NCBI GenBank assembly: GCA_016928055.1
Contig: JAFGLM010000022.1
Location: forward strand, 1-64,000
DNA: 64,000 nucleotides
Direction: 5' to 3'
From: Gammaproteobacteria bacterium
GTDB taxonomy: Bacteria > Pseudomonadota > Gammaproteobacteria > HTCC5015
The position numbers and the translations under genes are program-made. Below the pieces are notes generated by a model. The model was not told the DNA's origin, ran no database searches, and worked only from the letters and a program-made list of their open reading frames with translations. Of the stretch, positions 35,850 to 45,799 are shown in pieces. The number at the start of each line of letters is the position of its first letter. Positions within the stretch are counted from its first letter, which is position 1.

Positions 35850-36647
35850 ATGCACACATTATCAAATAAAAATGACATCCTGACTGTCGGCAGCCGTCAG
35901 TTTAAATCCCGTCTACTGGTCGGCACCGGCAAGTACAAAGACCTGCAGGAAACCGGCATGGCGATCCGCGCCAGTGGCGCAGAGATCGTTACGGTGGCTA
36001 TTCGCCGCACCAATATCGGCCAGAATCCAGGTGAACCAAATTTACTGGATGTGATTCCACTGGATGAATTTACCATACTGCCCAATACCGCCGGTTGCTT
36101 TAATGCCACCGATGCAGTTCGAACCTGCAAACTGGCACGCGAGTTACTGGATGGTCACAACCTGGTCAAACTTGAAGTTTTAGGCGATGAAAAAACGCTT
36201 TACCCCAATGTTGTGCATACCCTGCAAGCCGCGGAAGAATTAATTAAAGATGGTTTTGAAGTAATGGTTTACACCAGCGATGATTTAATTATTGCCAAAG
36301 AGCTGGAAGATATGGGTTGCGTTGCAGTAATGCCCTTGGCGGCTCCAATCGGTTCCGGCCTGGGCATTCAAAATAAATACAATATTTTAAGTATTGTAGA
36401 AAACGCCAAAGTTCCGATTATTGTTGACGCCGGTGTCGGTACGGCCTCCGATGCAACCCTGGCAATGGAATTGGGTTGCGATGGCGTATTGATGAACACC
36501 GCGATTGCCGCAGCGAAGAATCCGGTACTGATGGCATCGGCGATGAGAAAAGGTATCGAAGCAGGCCGCGAAGCATTTCTGGCCGGACGCATGCCACGCA
36601 AACGTTATGCTTCAGCATCAAGCCCGATTGACGGGACATTTTTTTAA
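35850..36647 (+). CDS. thiG: thiazole synthase ThiG
   Basis: The 265-residue TIM-barrel enzyme makes the thiazole phosphate of thiamine from deoxyxylulose phosphate, ThiS thiocarboxylate and dehydroglycine. Motifs: [35 protein letters not shown] (with the Schiff-base Lys region), [21 protein letters not shown], and the C-terminal [10 protein letters not shown]. The ATG at 35850 follows a GGAAGG site and is preferred to an upstream frame extension overlapping thiS. The dehydroglycine source is ThiO, encoded at 19.3 kb. Confidence 0.96.
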   Translation: MHTLSNKNDILTVGSRQFKSRLLVGTGKYKDLQETGMAIRASGAEIVTVAIRRTNIGQNPGEPNLLDVIPLDEFTILPNTAGCFNATDAVRTCKLARELLDGHNLVKLEVLGDEKTLYPNVVHTLQAAEELIKDGFEVMVYTSDDLIIAKELEDMGCVAVMPLAAPIGSGLGIQNKYNILSIVENAKVPIIVDAGVGTASDATLAMELGCDGVLMNTAIAAAKNPVLMASAMRKGIEAGREAFLAGRMPRKRYASASSPIDGTFF

Positions 36648-36656
36648 AAAGAGAAT

Positions 36657-36735
36657 TACCACGGGAACACGTAGACCATTTGTTTCAAATTTAATTGCTC
36701 CGTGTTCCCTCTTTTCCTCCGTGTCTCCGTGGTAG
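36657..36735. repeat. imperfect inverted repeat between thiG and trmB
   Basis: The outer ends match in inverted orientation: TACCACGGGAACACGTAG at 36657-36674 against the complement of CTCCGTGTCTCCGTGGTAG at 36717-36735. The CCACGGAGACACGGAG core is a type often seen in dispersed intergenic repeats. It may act as a terminator-like hairpin after thiG. Copy number cannot be judged here. Confidence 0.5.
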
Positions 36736-36790
36736 TCATTTGATTCTTTTATGTAACTTTCTGAAAATCCAGGCCAGGTGATCTTTGGTT

Positions 36791-37486
36791 GTGACTGATA
36801 CTTCGATAACAAGTCATATCTTCAGTTTTGTGCGACGTGAACGTAAGTTAACGCCCGGCCAGCAACGAGCGCTGGACGCTCTGTGGCCGCTATATGGCAT
36901 TGAATTCAGCGACCATGTTTGCGATCTGGACGCAGCGTTTAATCGTCACGCACCTTATGTATTGGAAATTGGTTTTGGCAACGGTGAGTCTCTTGCTCAA
37001 ATGGCCGCTGAAAATCCTGATATTAATTTTCTTGGTGTTGAAGTGCATCGACCGGGGGTCGGTCATCTGCTCTATTTGATAAAGGAAAAATCACTAGGCA
37101 ACGTTCGTGTCGCCTGTCATGATGTTGTCGATTCATTTCATAACGCACTGGCCAATGCCCGCTTTCAACAGATCTCACTTTTTTTCCCGGATCCCTGGCC
37201 TAAGAAACGACATCATAAACGCAGGCTTATCCAGCCGGAGTTTGTCGGTTTACTACTGGATAAACTCAGCGCTGACGGTATATTGCATATTGCGACCGAT
37301 TGGGATGATTATGCAGATCACATAAAAGGGGTAATGCAAGCGCAATCGAGATTTATAAACGCCGATATTCGAGCGGCATTACCACGCCCAACCACCAAAT
37401 TTGAAAAACGCGGGATACGCCAAGGTCACAGAATTCATGACCTGGTTTATCAGAAATCAGTAACTAACCAGCTTGGCAAGGACTAA
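36791..37486 (+). CDS. trmB: tRNA (guanine-N7)-methyltransferase TrmB
   Basis: A Rossmann-fold methyltransferase of about 231 residues that forms m7G46 in tRNA using SAM. The SAM site shows LEIGFGNGESLAQMA, followed by FLGVEVHRPGVG and the family motif LFFPDPWPKKRHHKRRL near 135. Start: the GTG at 36791 sits nine bases after an AGGTGAT site; a TTG at 36785 is too close to it. TKFEKRGIRQGHRIHDL near the end is also typical. Confidence 0.95.
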   Translation: MTDTSITSHIFSFVRRERKLTPGQQRALDALWPLYGIEFSDHVCDLDAAFNRHAPYVLEIGFGNGESLAQMAAENPDINFLGVEVHRPGVGHLLYLIKEKSLGNVRVACHDVVDSFHNALANARFQQISLFFPDPWPKKRHHKRRLIQPEFVGLLLDKLSADGILHIATDWDDYADHIKGVMQAQSRFINADIRAALPRPTTKFEKRGIRQGHRIHDLVYQKSVTNQLGKD

Positions 37487-37529
37487 CAGACATCTGTTAC
37501 TGCGTCCTCTCTAAATTGAAAGGAAAATT

Positions 37530-39329
37530 ATGAAACGATTGCTCGCAACACATGAATTAACACTGCAAATGGCGTTGCTATCGATTGTGCTCGGTCTTCT
37601 ATGCGGCATCGGTGCGGTTATTTTCCGTGGCATGATCGGCCTTATTCATAACATCGCTTTCTTGGGAGAATTTTCCCTGCAGTATGACGCCAACGCGCAT
37701 ACCGCAGCCGGTCCCTGGGGCGCCTGGGTTATCCTGGTCCCGGTAATCGGCGGGATGCTGGTTGTTTACATCGTTAAGCGCTTTGCACCGGAAGCCAAGG
37801 GACACGGAGTCCCGGAAGTCATCGACGCTATTCATTATAAGCGAAGTGTTATTCGTCCAATTGTCGCACTCGCCAAAGCCATTGCTTCCGCCATCACAAT
37901 TGGTACCGGCGGTGCAGTCGGTCGTGAAGGGCCCATTATTCAGATTGGCAGCGCCATGGGTTCCAGCATGGGTCAGTGGTTACGCCTGCCGGAATGGCAG
38001 CGCTCAACCTTAATCGGCGGCGGTGCTGCTGCCGGTATCGCTGCAACCTTTAATACTCCGGTTGGAGGATTATTATTTGCAGTCGAATTGTTATTGCCGG
38101 AAACCAGCGCGCGAACTTTAATTCCTGTTATTCTCGCAGCAGGCGCCGGCACACTGGTGGGTGAGCTGGCATTTGGTAATGTTCCTTCTTTCGATGTCAC
38201 GCCCCTCGCCAGCAGCACTGAACTACCGATGATCGGCGACTATTTTGCTTTTATATTATTTGGCTTGCTACTGGGTGTCGCCAGCACGCTTTATATAAAA
38301 GCCATCTATAAATCTGAAGATCTGTTTAGTCGTATCCCTGTAAACGATTACGGCAGGCATGCAATTGGCATGGTATTGGTTGGTTTAGTGATGTATGCCT
38401 TTATGACACAAACGGGACATTACTACATTCAAGGCGTTGGTTATGCAACCATTCAGGATATTCTTTCCGGTGTACTGACTAATCCGTGGTTGTTAGTATT
38501 GTTATTCGGCGCAAAACTTTTTGCGACATCATTGACGCTTGGCTCAGGTGGATCGGGTGGTGTGTTTTCACCTGGACTGTTTCTCGGTGCTACTTTGGGA
38601 GCGGCATTTGGCGTCGCTATCAGCACTTACGTACCCGGCTTCTCTCATCTGGAAGTGAGCAGTATGGCAATGATCGGTATGGCCGGTATTTTCGGTGGTT
38701 CCACCGGCGCAGTGGTCACCGCAATTGTTATGATTTTTGAAATGACGCGCGATTACCATGTAATTTTGCCACTGATGATTGTTGTTTCAATCGCTTATGG
38801 CGTTCGTCGTCACTTCTTACGTGACAGTCTTTATACCCACAAATTAACCCGTCGAGGTCATTACATTCCTGATTCCATTCAAAGTAATTTGTGTATGTTA
38901 CGCCAGGTATCAGATTTGCTCGAAACACCGGTTCTGCGCGCAGATGACAGTATCGCTTTTGCTGACCTTCGTGAAATCGCACGTCAAAACGGCCACATAC
39001 CACATTTGCTGGTTACCGGTAAAAATGGCGGAATCAAGGGTGTATTAAGTATGGAACGGCATAAACGCCATGGCACTGACGATGAGTTTTATATTCAGGA
39101 AAATATTGATACTAACTATATAACGGTCAAGGAAGATGATCTTGTATTCGATGTCGTGACGCAGTTGCGTGCCGCTGCCGCAGACATCGCGTTGGTTAGT
39201 TATGATGGCAAAGTCAAAAACGCCGGCGATGTTCTGGGTATTGTCAGTCTCAATAATATTGCCAAGAGTAGCAGCCTAACGGCACACATTTTACGTAGGC
39301 AATCATTGCGCGCTAAATTTAAACAATAG
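37530..39329 (+). CDS. CLC-type chloride channel/antiporter with CBS domains
   Basis: The 599-residue protein has a CLC membrane domain (about 1-440) and a C-terminal CBS pair (about 455-590). The conserved ion-path motifs are KGHGVPEV (the GSGIP site, with His in place of Ser), GGAVGREGPIIQIGS (gating Glu), and GSGGSGGVFSPGLFLGA. Whether it is a channel or a Cl-/H+ exchanger cannot be decided from the motif alone. The CBS domains probably bind nucleotides and regulate it. A GGAAA site precedes the ATG, 44 bases after trmB. Confidence 0.9.
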   Translation: MKRLLATHELTLQMALLSIVLGLLCGIGAVIFRGMIGLIHNIAFLGEFSLQYDANAHTAAGPWGAWVILVPVIGGMLVVYIVKRFAPEAKGHGVPEVIDAIHYKRSVIRPIVALAKAIASAITIGTGGAVGREGPIIQIGSAMGSSMGQWLRLPEWQRSTLIGGGAAAGIAATFNTPVGGLLFAVELLLPETSARTLIPVILAAGAGTLVGELAFGNVPSFDVTPLASSTELPMIGDYFAFILFGLLLGVASTLYIKAIYKSEDLFSRIPVNDYGRHAIGMVLVGLVMYAFMTQTGHYYIQGVGYATIQDILSGVLTNPWLLVLLFGAKLFATSLTLGSGGSGGVFSPGLFLGATLGAAFGVAISTYVPGFSHLEVSSMAMIGMAGIFGGSTGAVVTAIVMIFEMTRDYHVILPLMIVVSIAYGVRRHFLRDSLYTHKLTRRGHYIPDSIQSNLCMLRQVSDLLETPVLRADDSIAFADLREIARQNGHIPHLLVTGKNGGIKGVLSMERHKRHGTDDEFYIQENIDTNYITVKEDDLVFDVVTQLRAAAADIALVSYDGKVKNAGDVLGIVSLNNIAKSSSLTAHILRRQSLRAKFKQ

Positions 39330-39401
39330 AGGATGTTTTCAGACCTTGGTTTTTGTTCAGTATTTTTTCGCGGATTCCGTGGCTGATTTTGTTTTAACTT
39401 A

Positions 39402-40148
39402 TCACCTATTCCAACGAGAGGGGTTGCTTATTTCCTCCATCCGTCCCTCTATCCACTCCTGCGCTTGCTGGTTAATTTCTGAGGCTTTCTTACCTTTGGT
39501 TTCCAAAAGTGGGCCAAATATCAATGTCGCTTTACCCGGCCATTTAAAAAAACTTAATCGCGGCCAAAACTCTCCGCAATTATGTGCGACCGGTAAAATA
39601 GGATAGCCGGTTTTTTCCGCTAACAACGCGCCACCGATACGGTAATGTGGTTTCGTACCCGGCGCCTTGCGCGTGCCCTCTGGAAAAATCAGCACGTTAC
39701 GGCCTTCGTCCAGCGCCTGTTGCCCCTGCTGGTTTAATTGTTCAACAGCGGTTATACCTGCCTTGCGATCCAGACAGATGGGTTTTGACATACCAAAGGC
39801 CCAGCCAAAGATAGGTAACCTCAGAATTTCGCGCTTTGCCACCCAGGAGGTCGGCCCTAAGGTACTCATTAACACCAAAATTTCAAAACTCGATTGATGT
39901 TTTGAAAATACTATAAATGGTCGGGTTGGGATATTTTCCCGGCCAATAATCTGGCAGCGTAAAAAACAACATAACTTTAATCCCAAAACAGACAGATAAC
40001 CCCATAATCGCGCGATCAAATATCGTTGCTTGTACGGAATCATAAACGCGAGGATATATATCGTACTAACTACCGACGATACTGTTATAAGCCAGAAAAA
40101 ATACACGACACTGGGGACAAACATTAATAGACGCAACAAAATTTTCAT
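39402..40148 (-). CDS. plsC: 1-acyl-sn-glycerol-3-phosphate acyltransferase
   Basis: The 248-residue inner-membrane enzyme makes phosphatidic acid from lysophosphatidic acid. One N-terminal membrane helix is followed by motif I KHQSSFE (the catalytic His with Glu in place of the usual Asp of HX4D, as is common in gammaproteobacterial homologues), motif II around GMSKPICLDR, and motif III IFPEGTRKAPG. It lies 26 bases downstream of glyS and is probably in one operon with glyQ and glyS. The gmhB gene often found between glyS and plsC is missing here. Confidence 0.9.
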   Translation of the reverse strand: MKILLRLLMFVPSVVYFFWLITVSSVVSTIYILAFMIPYKQRYLIARLWGYLSVLGLKLCCFLRCQIIGRENIPTRPFIVFSKHQSSFEILVLMSTLGPTSWVAKREILRLPIFGWAFGMSKPICLDRKAGITAVEQLNQQGQQALDEGRNVLIFPEGTRKAPGTKPHYRIGGALLAEKTGYPILPVAHNCGEFWPRLSFFKWPGKATLIFGPLLETKGKKASEINQQAQEWIEGRMEEISNPSRWNR

Positions 40149-40174
40149 CTTTTATTCTGGAATATTATAAATTG

Positions 40175-42259
40175 CTAGTTCTGCAATTGCGATATATCGG
40201 CAATCTGAGTGAAGGCGTTTTGCAGTACCCCAAGCAAAGCCAGTCGATTGGCCTGGATTGCTTTATCTTCCGCCATAACCATTACCTCATCAAAAAAACG
40301 ATCGACGGGCTTACGCAAGCCGGCCAGCTTTTTTAACGCTCTGGCATATTCGCCTTTCTGACAAAGCGGCTCAACCTCCGGCAGTAATTTATTCATGCTG
40401 CTATAAAGATCTTTTTCTGCCGGCTCGTGCAACAGCTTGACATCAAGTGTTAGCGATTTATTTATTTTAGCTTTCTTAAGGATGTTGGCTGTTCGCTTAT
40501 TGGCAGCCGACAAAGCATCCGCTTCCGGTAAGGCGCTAAAGTCTCTGACTGCTTTTATCCTACGATCAAAATCAATGGGTCTGGTCGGTTTACAAGACAT
40601 CACCGCAGCGACTTGTTGTGGCGTATATGCATTATCTCCACTTTCGTATTCCGCTTTTAGTCGCCCTAACATAAAATCAAGAACCGCATCAATCTCGTCG
40701 TCCGCGTTTATCGTAGCCGTAAAAGAAGATGCGGCGACCTTCAATAGATTATTTAGATCAAGATCGAGTTTCTTTTCAATAATTATCTTGAGTACCCCCA
40801 ACGCTGCCCGGCGCAATGCAAAAGGATCACGCACACCGCTCGGTTTTTCACCGGCTGCAAAAATACCAAGCAGAGTATCGAGTTTGTCCGCTAACGCAAC
40901 GCATTGCCCGATTTTTGTGGCAGGCAGGCGATCTCCTGCATAACGTGGTAAGTAATGTTCTTCGATCGCAGAGGCGACCTCTTCGACCTCTCCTCCATGC
41001 TGAGCATAATAACGCCCCATAATGCCTTGCAATTTTGGAAATTCAAAAACCATATTGGTCATTAAATCCGCTTTACAAAGTAAGCCGGCCTTTTTCGCCT
41101 GCAAAACGTCGGCATCGACCAAAGAAGCAATATGCCCAGCCAACACTGAAACTCGTTCCACTTTTTCATACGTCGTACCGAGATTGCGTTGAAAAATAAC
41201 CTCTCGCAGGCGTTCGTTAAATTGTTCCAGTGATTTTTTGCGATCCTGATCCCAAAAAAACATGGCGTCGGCAAGTCGCGGGCGAACGACTCGTTCGTTA
41301 CCACTGCGTATCTGAGATGGATCGCCACTTTCAATATTCGATATAACAATGAAATTACGGGTCAATTTGCCTTTTTTATCATAGATGGGGAAATACTTTT
41401 GATTATCTTTCATGGTTGACACCAACGCCTCCGCCGGCACCCGTAAAAAAGATTCATCAAAGCTGCAAATTAATGATACCGGCCATTCAACCAGCGCGGT
41501 AACCTCATCCAGCAATTCATCATTGTCTTTCAGATCAATAACACCTTTAAGGCTATTCGCGCAATCGACAACTAATTTTTCTATCGCTGCGCGACGCTGC
41601 GCAAACAATGGAATTACCTTCCCCTGCTTCTGCAATATATCTTCGTAATCGCCTGGTTTTTTTAACTCAATTGCTTGCGGATGATGAAAACGATGTCCAT
41701 ATGTTTTGCAATCACTTTTTATTCCGAGTATCTCGACTTCAATAACTTCTTCACCAAACAAAATAACAACCCAATGTACGGGCCGTACAAACTCCGCTTC
41801 GCCTGCCCCCCAACGCATGCGTTTCGGTATCGGTAAAGCAGCTAGAGCTCGCTCAATGATTTCAGCAAGACAGGTTTTTGTTTTACGACCCGGCTCAATT
41901 TTTTCAAAAAAAAGCCATTCACCATTTTCATTTTTTAAGCGCTTGAGTGCATCCACTTCAACTCCGCAAGAACGCGCAAAACCAGTCGCTGCCGGGGTGG
42001 GTTGCCCCTGCTTATCAAAAGCAGCCTGCACCGCAGGACCGCGTTTTTCTACGGTACGATCAGATTGGGTTTCCGGAACTTTGTTTAATCGCACCGCCAG
42101 GCGCCGCGGAGTAGCAAATGCCGTGCTGCTGCCGGCCGATAAATTTAAACTTTGAAATTCATCCAACAATGCCTTCTCAAATGTTTGCGATAATTTAAGT
42201 AAGGCATGCGGTGGTAACTCTTCCGTTCCAATTTCGATTAACAATTCGCGCGTTATCAT
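40175..42259 (-). CDS. glyS: glycyl-tRNA synthetase beta subunit
   Basis: The 694-residue subunit of the alpha2beta2 glycyl-tRNA synthetase recognises tRNA-Gly. Motifs: LLIEIGTEELPPHAL at the start, MRWGAGEAEFVRPVHWVVIL (about 145-165), VSTMKDNQKYFPIYDKKGKLTRNFI, and near 430-470 GDRLPATKIGQCVALADKLDTLLGIFAAGEKPSGVRDPFALRRAA. It starts two bases after glyQ. A tRNA-Gly(CCC) is encoded in the same window. Confidence 0.97.
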   Translation of the reverse strand: MITRELLIEIGTEELPPHALLKLSQTFEKALLDEFQSLNLSAGSSTAFATPRRLAVRLNKVPETQSDRTVEKRGPAVQAAFDKQGQPTPAATGFARSCGVEVDALKRLKNENGEWLFFEKIEPGRKTKTCLAEIIERALAALPIPKRMRWGAGEAEFVRPVHWVVILFGEEVIEVEILGIKSDCKTYGHRFHHPQAIELKKPGDYEDILQKQGKVIPLFAQRRAAIEKLVVDCANSLKGVIDLKDNDELLDEVTALVEWPVSLICSFDESFLRVPAEALVSTMKDNQKYFPIYDKKGKLTRNFIVISNIESGDPSQIRSGNERVVRPRLADAMFFWDQDRKKSLEQFNERLREVIFQRNLGTTYEKVERVSVLAGHIASLVDADVLQAKKAGLLCKADLMTNMVFEFPKLQGIMGRYYAQHGGEVEEVASAIEEHYLPRYAGDRLPATKIGQCVALADKLDTLLGIFAAGEKPSGVRDPFALRRAALGVLKIIIEKKLDLDLNNLLKVAASSFTATINADDEIDAVLDFMLGRLKAEYESGDNAYTPQQVAAVMSCKPTRPIDFDRRIKAVRDFSALPEADALSAANKRTANILKKAKINKSLTLDVKLLHEPAEKDLYSSMNKLLPEVEPLCQKGEYARALKKLAGLRKPVDRFFDEVMVMAEDKAIQANRLALLGVLQNAFTQIADISQLQN

Positions 42260-42261
42260 TG

Positions 42262-43164
42262 TTATTTACTTTCCTTCCACATCGGAAAACCCAGGCGTTC
42301 GCGCGATTCGTAATAACGTTGCGCAACCGCCTTGGCCAATTCCCGCACTCGCAAGATATAGCCCTGCCTTTCGGTGACTGATATCGCACCACGCGCGTCC
42401 AGCAAATTAAATGTATGCGATGCCTTTAACATGTATTCGTAGGCCGGCAAAGACAGATCTTCTTCCATCAATCGCCTGCTTTGCTGCTCACAGTCTTCAA
42501 ACCAACGCAACAACATCGCAGTATCGGCGATTTCAAAATTGAAACGCGATTGTTCCACTTCGTTCTGGTGGTAAACATCGCCATAGGTAACCGAACCGTT
42601 CGGACCATCGGTCCAGATAAGATCGTAAACGCTGCTGACGTCTTGTATGTACATCGCCAGCCTCTCAAGTCCGTAGGTAATCTCGCCGGTAACCGGTCTG
42701 CATTCCAGGCCGCCGACCTGTTGAAAATAGGTAAACTGGGTGACTTCCATCCCGTTCAACCACACCTCCCAACCAAGACCCCAGGCGCCCAACGTCGGAG
42801 ATTCCCAGTTATCTTCGACAAAGCGAATGTCGTGAACCAGCGGATCGAAGCCTAGCGTTTTCAAAGAACCAAGATACAGTTCCTGTATATCTGACGGTGA
42901 CGGTTTTAATACCACCTGATATTGATAGTAGTGCTGCAGGCGATTTGGGTTATCACCATAACGGCCGTCGGTAGGTCGCCGTGACGGCTGAACATAGGCG
43001 GCTCGCCATGGTTCAGGGCCAATTGCGCGTAAAAAGGTGGCGGGATGAAAAGTGCCGGCTCCCATTTCCATATCATAGGGTTGCATCAGTACGCATGCCC
43101 GCGCAGCCCAGTATTCCTGCAATGCGCTGATCATGCCCTGAAAAGTTGTAAGTTGTGGTACCAC
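42262..43164 (-). CDS. glyQ: glycyl-tRNA synthetase alpha subunit
   Basis: The 300-residue catalytic subunit is a class II synthetase. Typical sequence runs from [47 protein letters not shown], through [26 protein letters not shown], to [18 protein letters not shown]. Length is normal. It is the first gene of the glyQ-glyS-plsC operon. The promoter must be in the 443-base gap shared with glnA. Confidence 0.97.
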   Translation of the reverse strand: MVPQLTTFQGMISALQEYWAARACVLMQPYDMEMGAGTFHPATFLRAIGPEPWRAAYVQPSRRPTDGRYGDNPNRLQHYYQYQVVLKPSPSDIQELYLGSLKTLGFDPLVHDIRFVEDNWESPTLGAWGLGWEVWLNGMEVTQFTYFQQVGGLECRPVTGEITYGLERLAMYIQDVSSVYDLIWTDGPNGSVTYGDVYHQNEVEQSRFNFEIADTAMLLRWFEDCEQQSRRLMEEDLSLPAYEYMLKASHTFNLLDARGAISVTERQGYILRVRELAKAVAQRYYESRERLGFPMWKESK

Positions 43165-43437
43165 GAAGCTGCCTGATTATCGGTTTTCAATTAAGGGTGT
43201 GCAGGCAGAAAACGCGAGAGCATTTTCTGCCGCGCTGCAAAACGTAACAAAATGATCGTTGCAGCATTGCCATAAAGTCGGCAAGTATAGCGATGATCGT
43301 TGCCCGGCGCAGCAGGCAGTTGTAACTTGACAGTCTAGGCAAACCGCCAGACACTACGCGCCCCGCAGACTGAAATATCTACTGTTCCAGGCATTTTTTG
43401 GGAATTGTCGATAAGAGCTCCTTCGCGGGGAGTGCAA

Positions 43438-43454
43438 CGCACCAATAAGGTGCG
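43438..43454. promoter_or_regulatory. NtrC-binding palindrome upstream of glnA
   Basis: CGCACC-AATAA-GGTGCG matches the NtrC consensus TGCACC-N5-GGTGCA at the inner positions and is a perfect inverted repeat. Its centre lies about 95 bases before the sigma-54 promoter, a normal enhancer distance. NtrC is encoded 3.6 kb downstream. Confidence 0.75.
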
Positions 43455-43533
43455 TCGCAAAAATTTTCGCTCTATGATAGTGCTTCTCAGCGCTAATGCA
43501 ACTCTAAGTTTCTGATTTTAAATGGCTTATTGG

Positions 43534-43549
43534 TGGCACAATATATGCT
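43534..43549 (+). promoter_or_regulatory. sigma-54 promoter of glnA
   Basis: TGGCAC-N5-ATGCT has the invariant GG (43535-43536) and GC (43547-43548) exactly ten bases apart, as in the -24/-12 consensus TGGCAC-N5-TTGCA. Transcription should start near 43560, about 48 bases before the glnA ATG. Confidence 0.82.
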
Positions 43550-43607
43550 AAACGTGTCATCAGTTTGATCACTCAAGATTTGAGGACCACTAATCCGGAG
43601 GAAAAAC

Positions 43608-45020
43608 ATGTCCGCAAGTGATGTAATGAAACTTATTAAAGAGAAAGGGGTTAAGTTTATCGATTACCGATTTACTGATACCCGCGGTAAGGAACAGCAC
43701 GTTACCGTGCCTTCGCATACCGTCACCGAATCGGTTTTTGAAAACGGCAAGATGTTTGATGGTTCATCAATTGCCGGCTGGAAAGGAATCAATGAATCGG
43801 ACATGATCCTTATGCCTGATCCGTCCACCGCGGTTATGGATCCATTTTTCGACGAGCCGACACTGATTCTGCGCTGCGACGTTGTAGAACCGATGACGAT
43901 GCAAGGTTACAGCCGCGATCCGCGTTCCATTGCCAAACGCGCTGAAGCTTATATGCAATCCACCGGGATCGCTGATATTGCCTATTTCGGCCCTGAAAAC
44001 GAATTTTTCATCTTTGACGATGTGAAATGGGGCAATACGATAGACAGTGCTTTTTATCAGATCGGTTCCGCCGAAGGCTCCTGGGCATCCGCAGAAGAAC
44101 ACGCTGAATCCAACAACGCGGGCCATCGCCCTGGTATTAAAGGCGGATACTTCCCTGTTCCACCGGTTGATTCACAGCAAAATATCCGTTCCGCTATGTG
44201 CTTAACCATGGAAGAAATGGGCGTAACCACCGAAGTACACCATCACGAAGTCGCAACAGCCGGCCAAGGTGAAATCGGTGCACTGTTCAATACTCTTGTG
44301 AAAAAGGCGGACGAAGTTCAGATCTACAAATACGTGGTACACAACGTTGCTCATTCATACGGTAAAACCGCAACCTTTATGCCGAAACCTCTGGTAGGTG
44401 ACAACGGCAACGGTATGCACGTGCACCAATCGATGATGAAAGGCGGCCAAAACATCTTCTCCGGTGATTTATACGGCGGCCTGTCACAGACGGCCCTTTA
44501 TTATATCGGTGGTGTTATCAAGCACGCCCGCGCGATCAACGCTTTTGCCAACGCCAGCACCAACTCCTACAAGCGTCTGGTCCCTGGCTTTGAAGCACCG
44601 GTTATGCTGGCTTATTCAGCTCGTAACCGCTCCGCCTCGCTGCGTATCCCGTTCGATTCAAATCCAAAGGCACGTCGTGTCGAAGTTCGTTTCCCTGATT
44701 CAACCGCCAATCCCTATCTGTGTTTCGCAGCATTACTGATGGCTGGCCTGGACGGTATCAATAACAAGATCGACCCAGGTGAAGCACTTGATAAAGACCT
44801 TTATGACCTGCCGCCTGAACAAGAAGCCGCCATCCCGCAAGTCTGCTTTAGCTTCGACCAGGCATTGAAAGAACTCGATAAAGACCGTGACTTCCTGAAA
44901 GCCGGCGGTGTATTTGATGACGACACCATTGACGCCTATATCGCTCTGAAAACTGGCGAAGTACAGTCCGTGCGCATGGCGACGCATCCGCTGGAATTCC
45001 AGTTGTACTACAGCGTTTAG
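43608..45020 (+). CDS. glnA: glutamine synthetase type I
   Basis: The 470-residue dodecameric enzyme assimilates ammonium into glutamine. Motifs: [17 protein letters not shown] (about 50-66), [10 protein letters not shown], the metal and glutamate site region [26 protein letters not shown], and NRSASLRIP (active-site Arg). The adenylylation tyrosine is in [10 protein letters not shown] near 397, so activity is probably controlled by GlnE. A strong CCGGAGGAAAA ribosome binding site precedes the ATG. Expression should depend on NtrC and sigma-54 (see the promoter entries). Confidence 0.97.
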   Translation: MSASDVMKLIKEKGVKFIDYRFTDTRGKEQHVTVPSHTVTESVFENGKMFDGSSIAGWKGINESDMILMPDPSTAVMDPFFDEPTLILRCDVVEPMTMQGYSRDPRSIAKRAEAYMQSTGIADIAYFGPENEFFIFDDVKWGNTIDSAFYQIGSAEGSWASAEEHAESNNAGHRPGIKGGYFPVPPVDSQQNIRSAMCLTMEEMGVTTEVHHHEVATAGQGEIGALFNTLVKKADEVQIYKYVVHNVAHSYGKTATFMPKPLVGDNGNGMHVHQSMMKGGQNIFSGDLYGGLSQTALYYIGGVIKHARAINAFANASTNSYKRLVPGFEAPVMLAYSARNRSASLRIPFDSNPKARRVEVRFPDSTANPYLCFAALLMAGLDGINNKIDPGEALDKDLYDLPPEQEAAIPQVCFSFDQALKELDKDRDFLKAGGVFDDDTIDAYIALKTGEVQSVRMATHPLEFQLYYSV

Positions 45021-45050
45021 CCGCAAAACGGTTACTTCTCGCAGTAAACT

Positions 45051-45076
45051 AAGCCTCCGCTTGCGGGGGCTTTTTC
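45051..45076 (+). terminator. terminator of glnA
   Basis: AAGCCTCCG / CGGGGGCTT (one T-G pair) with a 4-nt loop is followed by TTTTTC. It starts 30 bases after the glnA stop. Confidence 0.8.
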
Positions 45077-45158
45077 TTGCATTTCTCCCGAAATGCACCA
45101 GCTGTGTTATTGTCTATCATCTGGTATGTGATGCGTTTTAGCCCCGGGAGGGCAAAAA

Positions 45159-45737
45159 ATGCGATTGTTCCTCTATCTCACCGTAGTTTCTTTGTACTTC
45201 GCGGATTCTGGTTACGCGCAGGATCAGCGTGACTTTGGTCAGATAGCGCCTCCTGTGCTCGAGAGCCCCGTGAAACCTGATCTACCACTCACTCAGGAAA
45301 TTTCTCCAATCCAAAAACCATCTCGCACTACCAACCCAAACAGCACCCCAGCGACAACGGAGAGCACCCGTAAAGAGCTCACACTACCCGGTGTTGACTT
45401 TATGCCAGCGCCTGCAATGGACCTGAGCCCAACTTTCAATAGCGCAAAGCAACAAAGCGGATACCGCGCCATGGAGATTATTGTCCCGGCAAATAACACA
45501 ACCGTTGATATTCGCACGACCAATTTACTCATTAAAACCAATGTCGTACCGCCTGTCCGAAATGAATTGGGGCATGTGCTGCAAATCAAGCTTGATGATG
45601 AGGTTCTGGTGGAAAATCAAACATCATACGTGTTAGCCGATGCGACGCCCGGTGTTCATTCCATAATGCTTGTAATTATCGATGAAAATAAAAACGTTAT
45701 AGCCCAGTCGCCAGGCGTAACCGTGCAAATCAAATAA
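45159..45737 (+). CDS. secreted protein with Ig-like C-terminal domain
   Basis: The 192-residue protein has a signal peptide (cleavage near YAQ, residue 21), a proline/threonine-rich low-complexity stretch (about 30-75) and a C-terminal beta domain: IIVPANNTTVDIRTTNLLIKTNV...HVLQIKLDDEVLVENQTSYVLADATPGVHSIMLVIIDE, a plan seen in the C-terminal half of the DUF4124-type proteins often encoded between glnA and ntrB in gammaproteobacteria. The DUF4124 half itself is absent. The conserved location suggests a link with nitrogen stress, but function is unknown. A GGGAGGGC site precedes the ATG. Confidence 0.7.
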   Translation: MRLFLYLTVVSLYFADSGYAQDQRDFGQIAPPVLESPVKPDLPLTQEISPIQKPSRTTNPNSTPATTESTRKELTLPGVDFMPAPAMDLSPTFNSAKQQSGYRAMEIIVPANNTTVDIRTTNLLIKTNVVPPVRNELGHVLQIKLDDEVLVENQTSYVLADATPGVHSIMLVIIDENKNVIAQSPGVTVQIK

Positions 45738-45780
45738 AAACTCAGCGCGAATTTATTTCTTAAACTTACTCAAAATATAG

Positions 45781-45799
45781 CCGCACCATATTGGTGCGG
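45781..45799. promoter_or_regulatory. NtrC-type palindrome upstream of ntrB
   Basis: CCGCACCATATTGGTGCGG is a perfect inverted repeat with the same GCACC-N5-GGTGC core as the glnA site. It is followed directly by TATACT (45805-45810), a good -10 hexamer, so a bound NtrC would overlap the promoter. In enteric bacteria NtrC represses the glnL promoter in this way. There is no T run, which argues against a terminator. Confidence 0.68.

Larger units (their letters stand above)
43165..43607. other. divergent glyQ/glnA control region
   Basis: This 443-base gap holds no gene. It carries the glnA sigma-54 promoter and an NtrC-type palindrome (separate entries). The part next to glyQ (43165-43330) is GC-rich with GAAAATGCTCTCGCGTTTTC-like symmetry near 43210 and should contain the glyQ promoter, which I could not place. 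Confidence 0.5.

Noticed and set aside
45781..45799. Terminator for the Ig-like protein gene
   Set aside because: Perfect palindrome but no T tract follows; the GCACC-N5-GGTGC core fits NtrC better.
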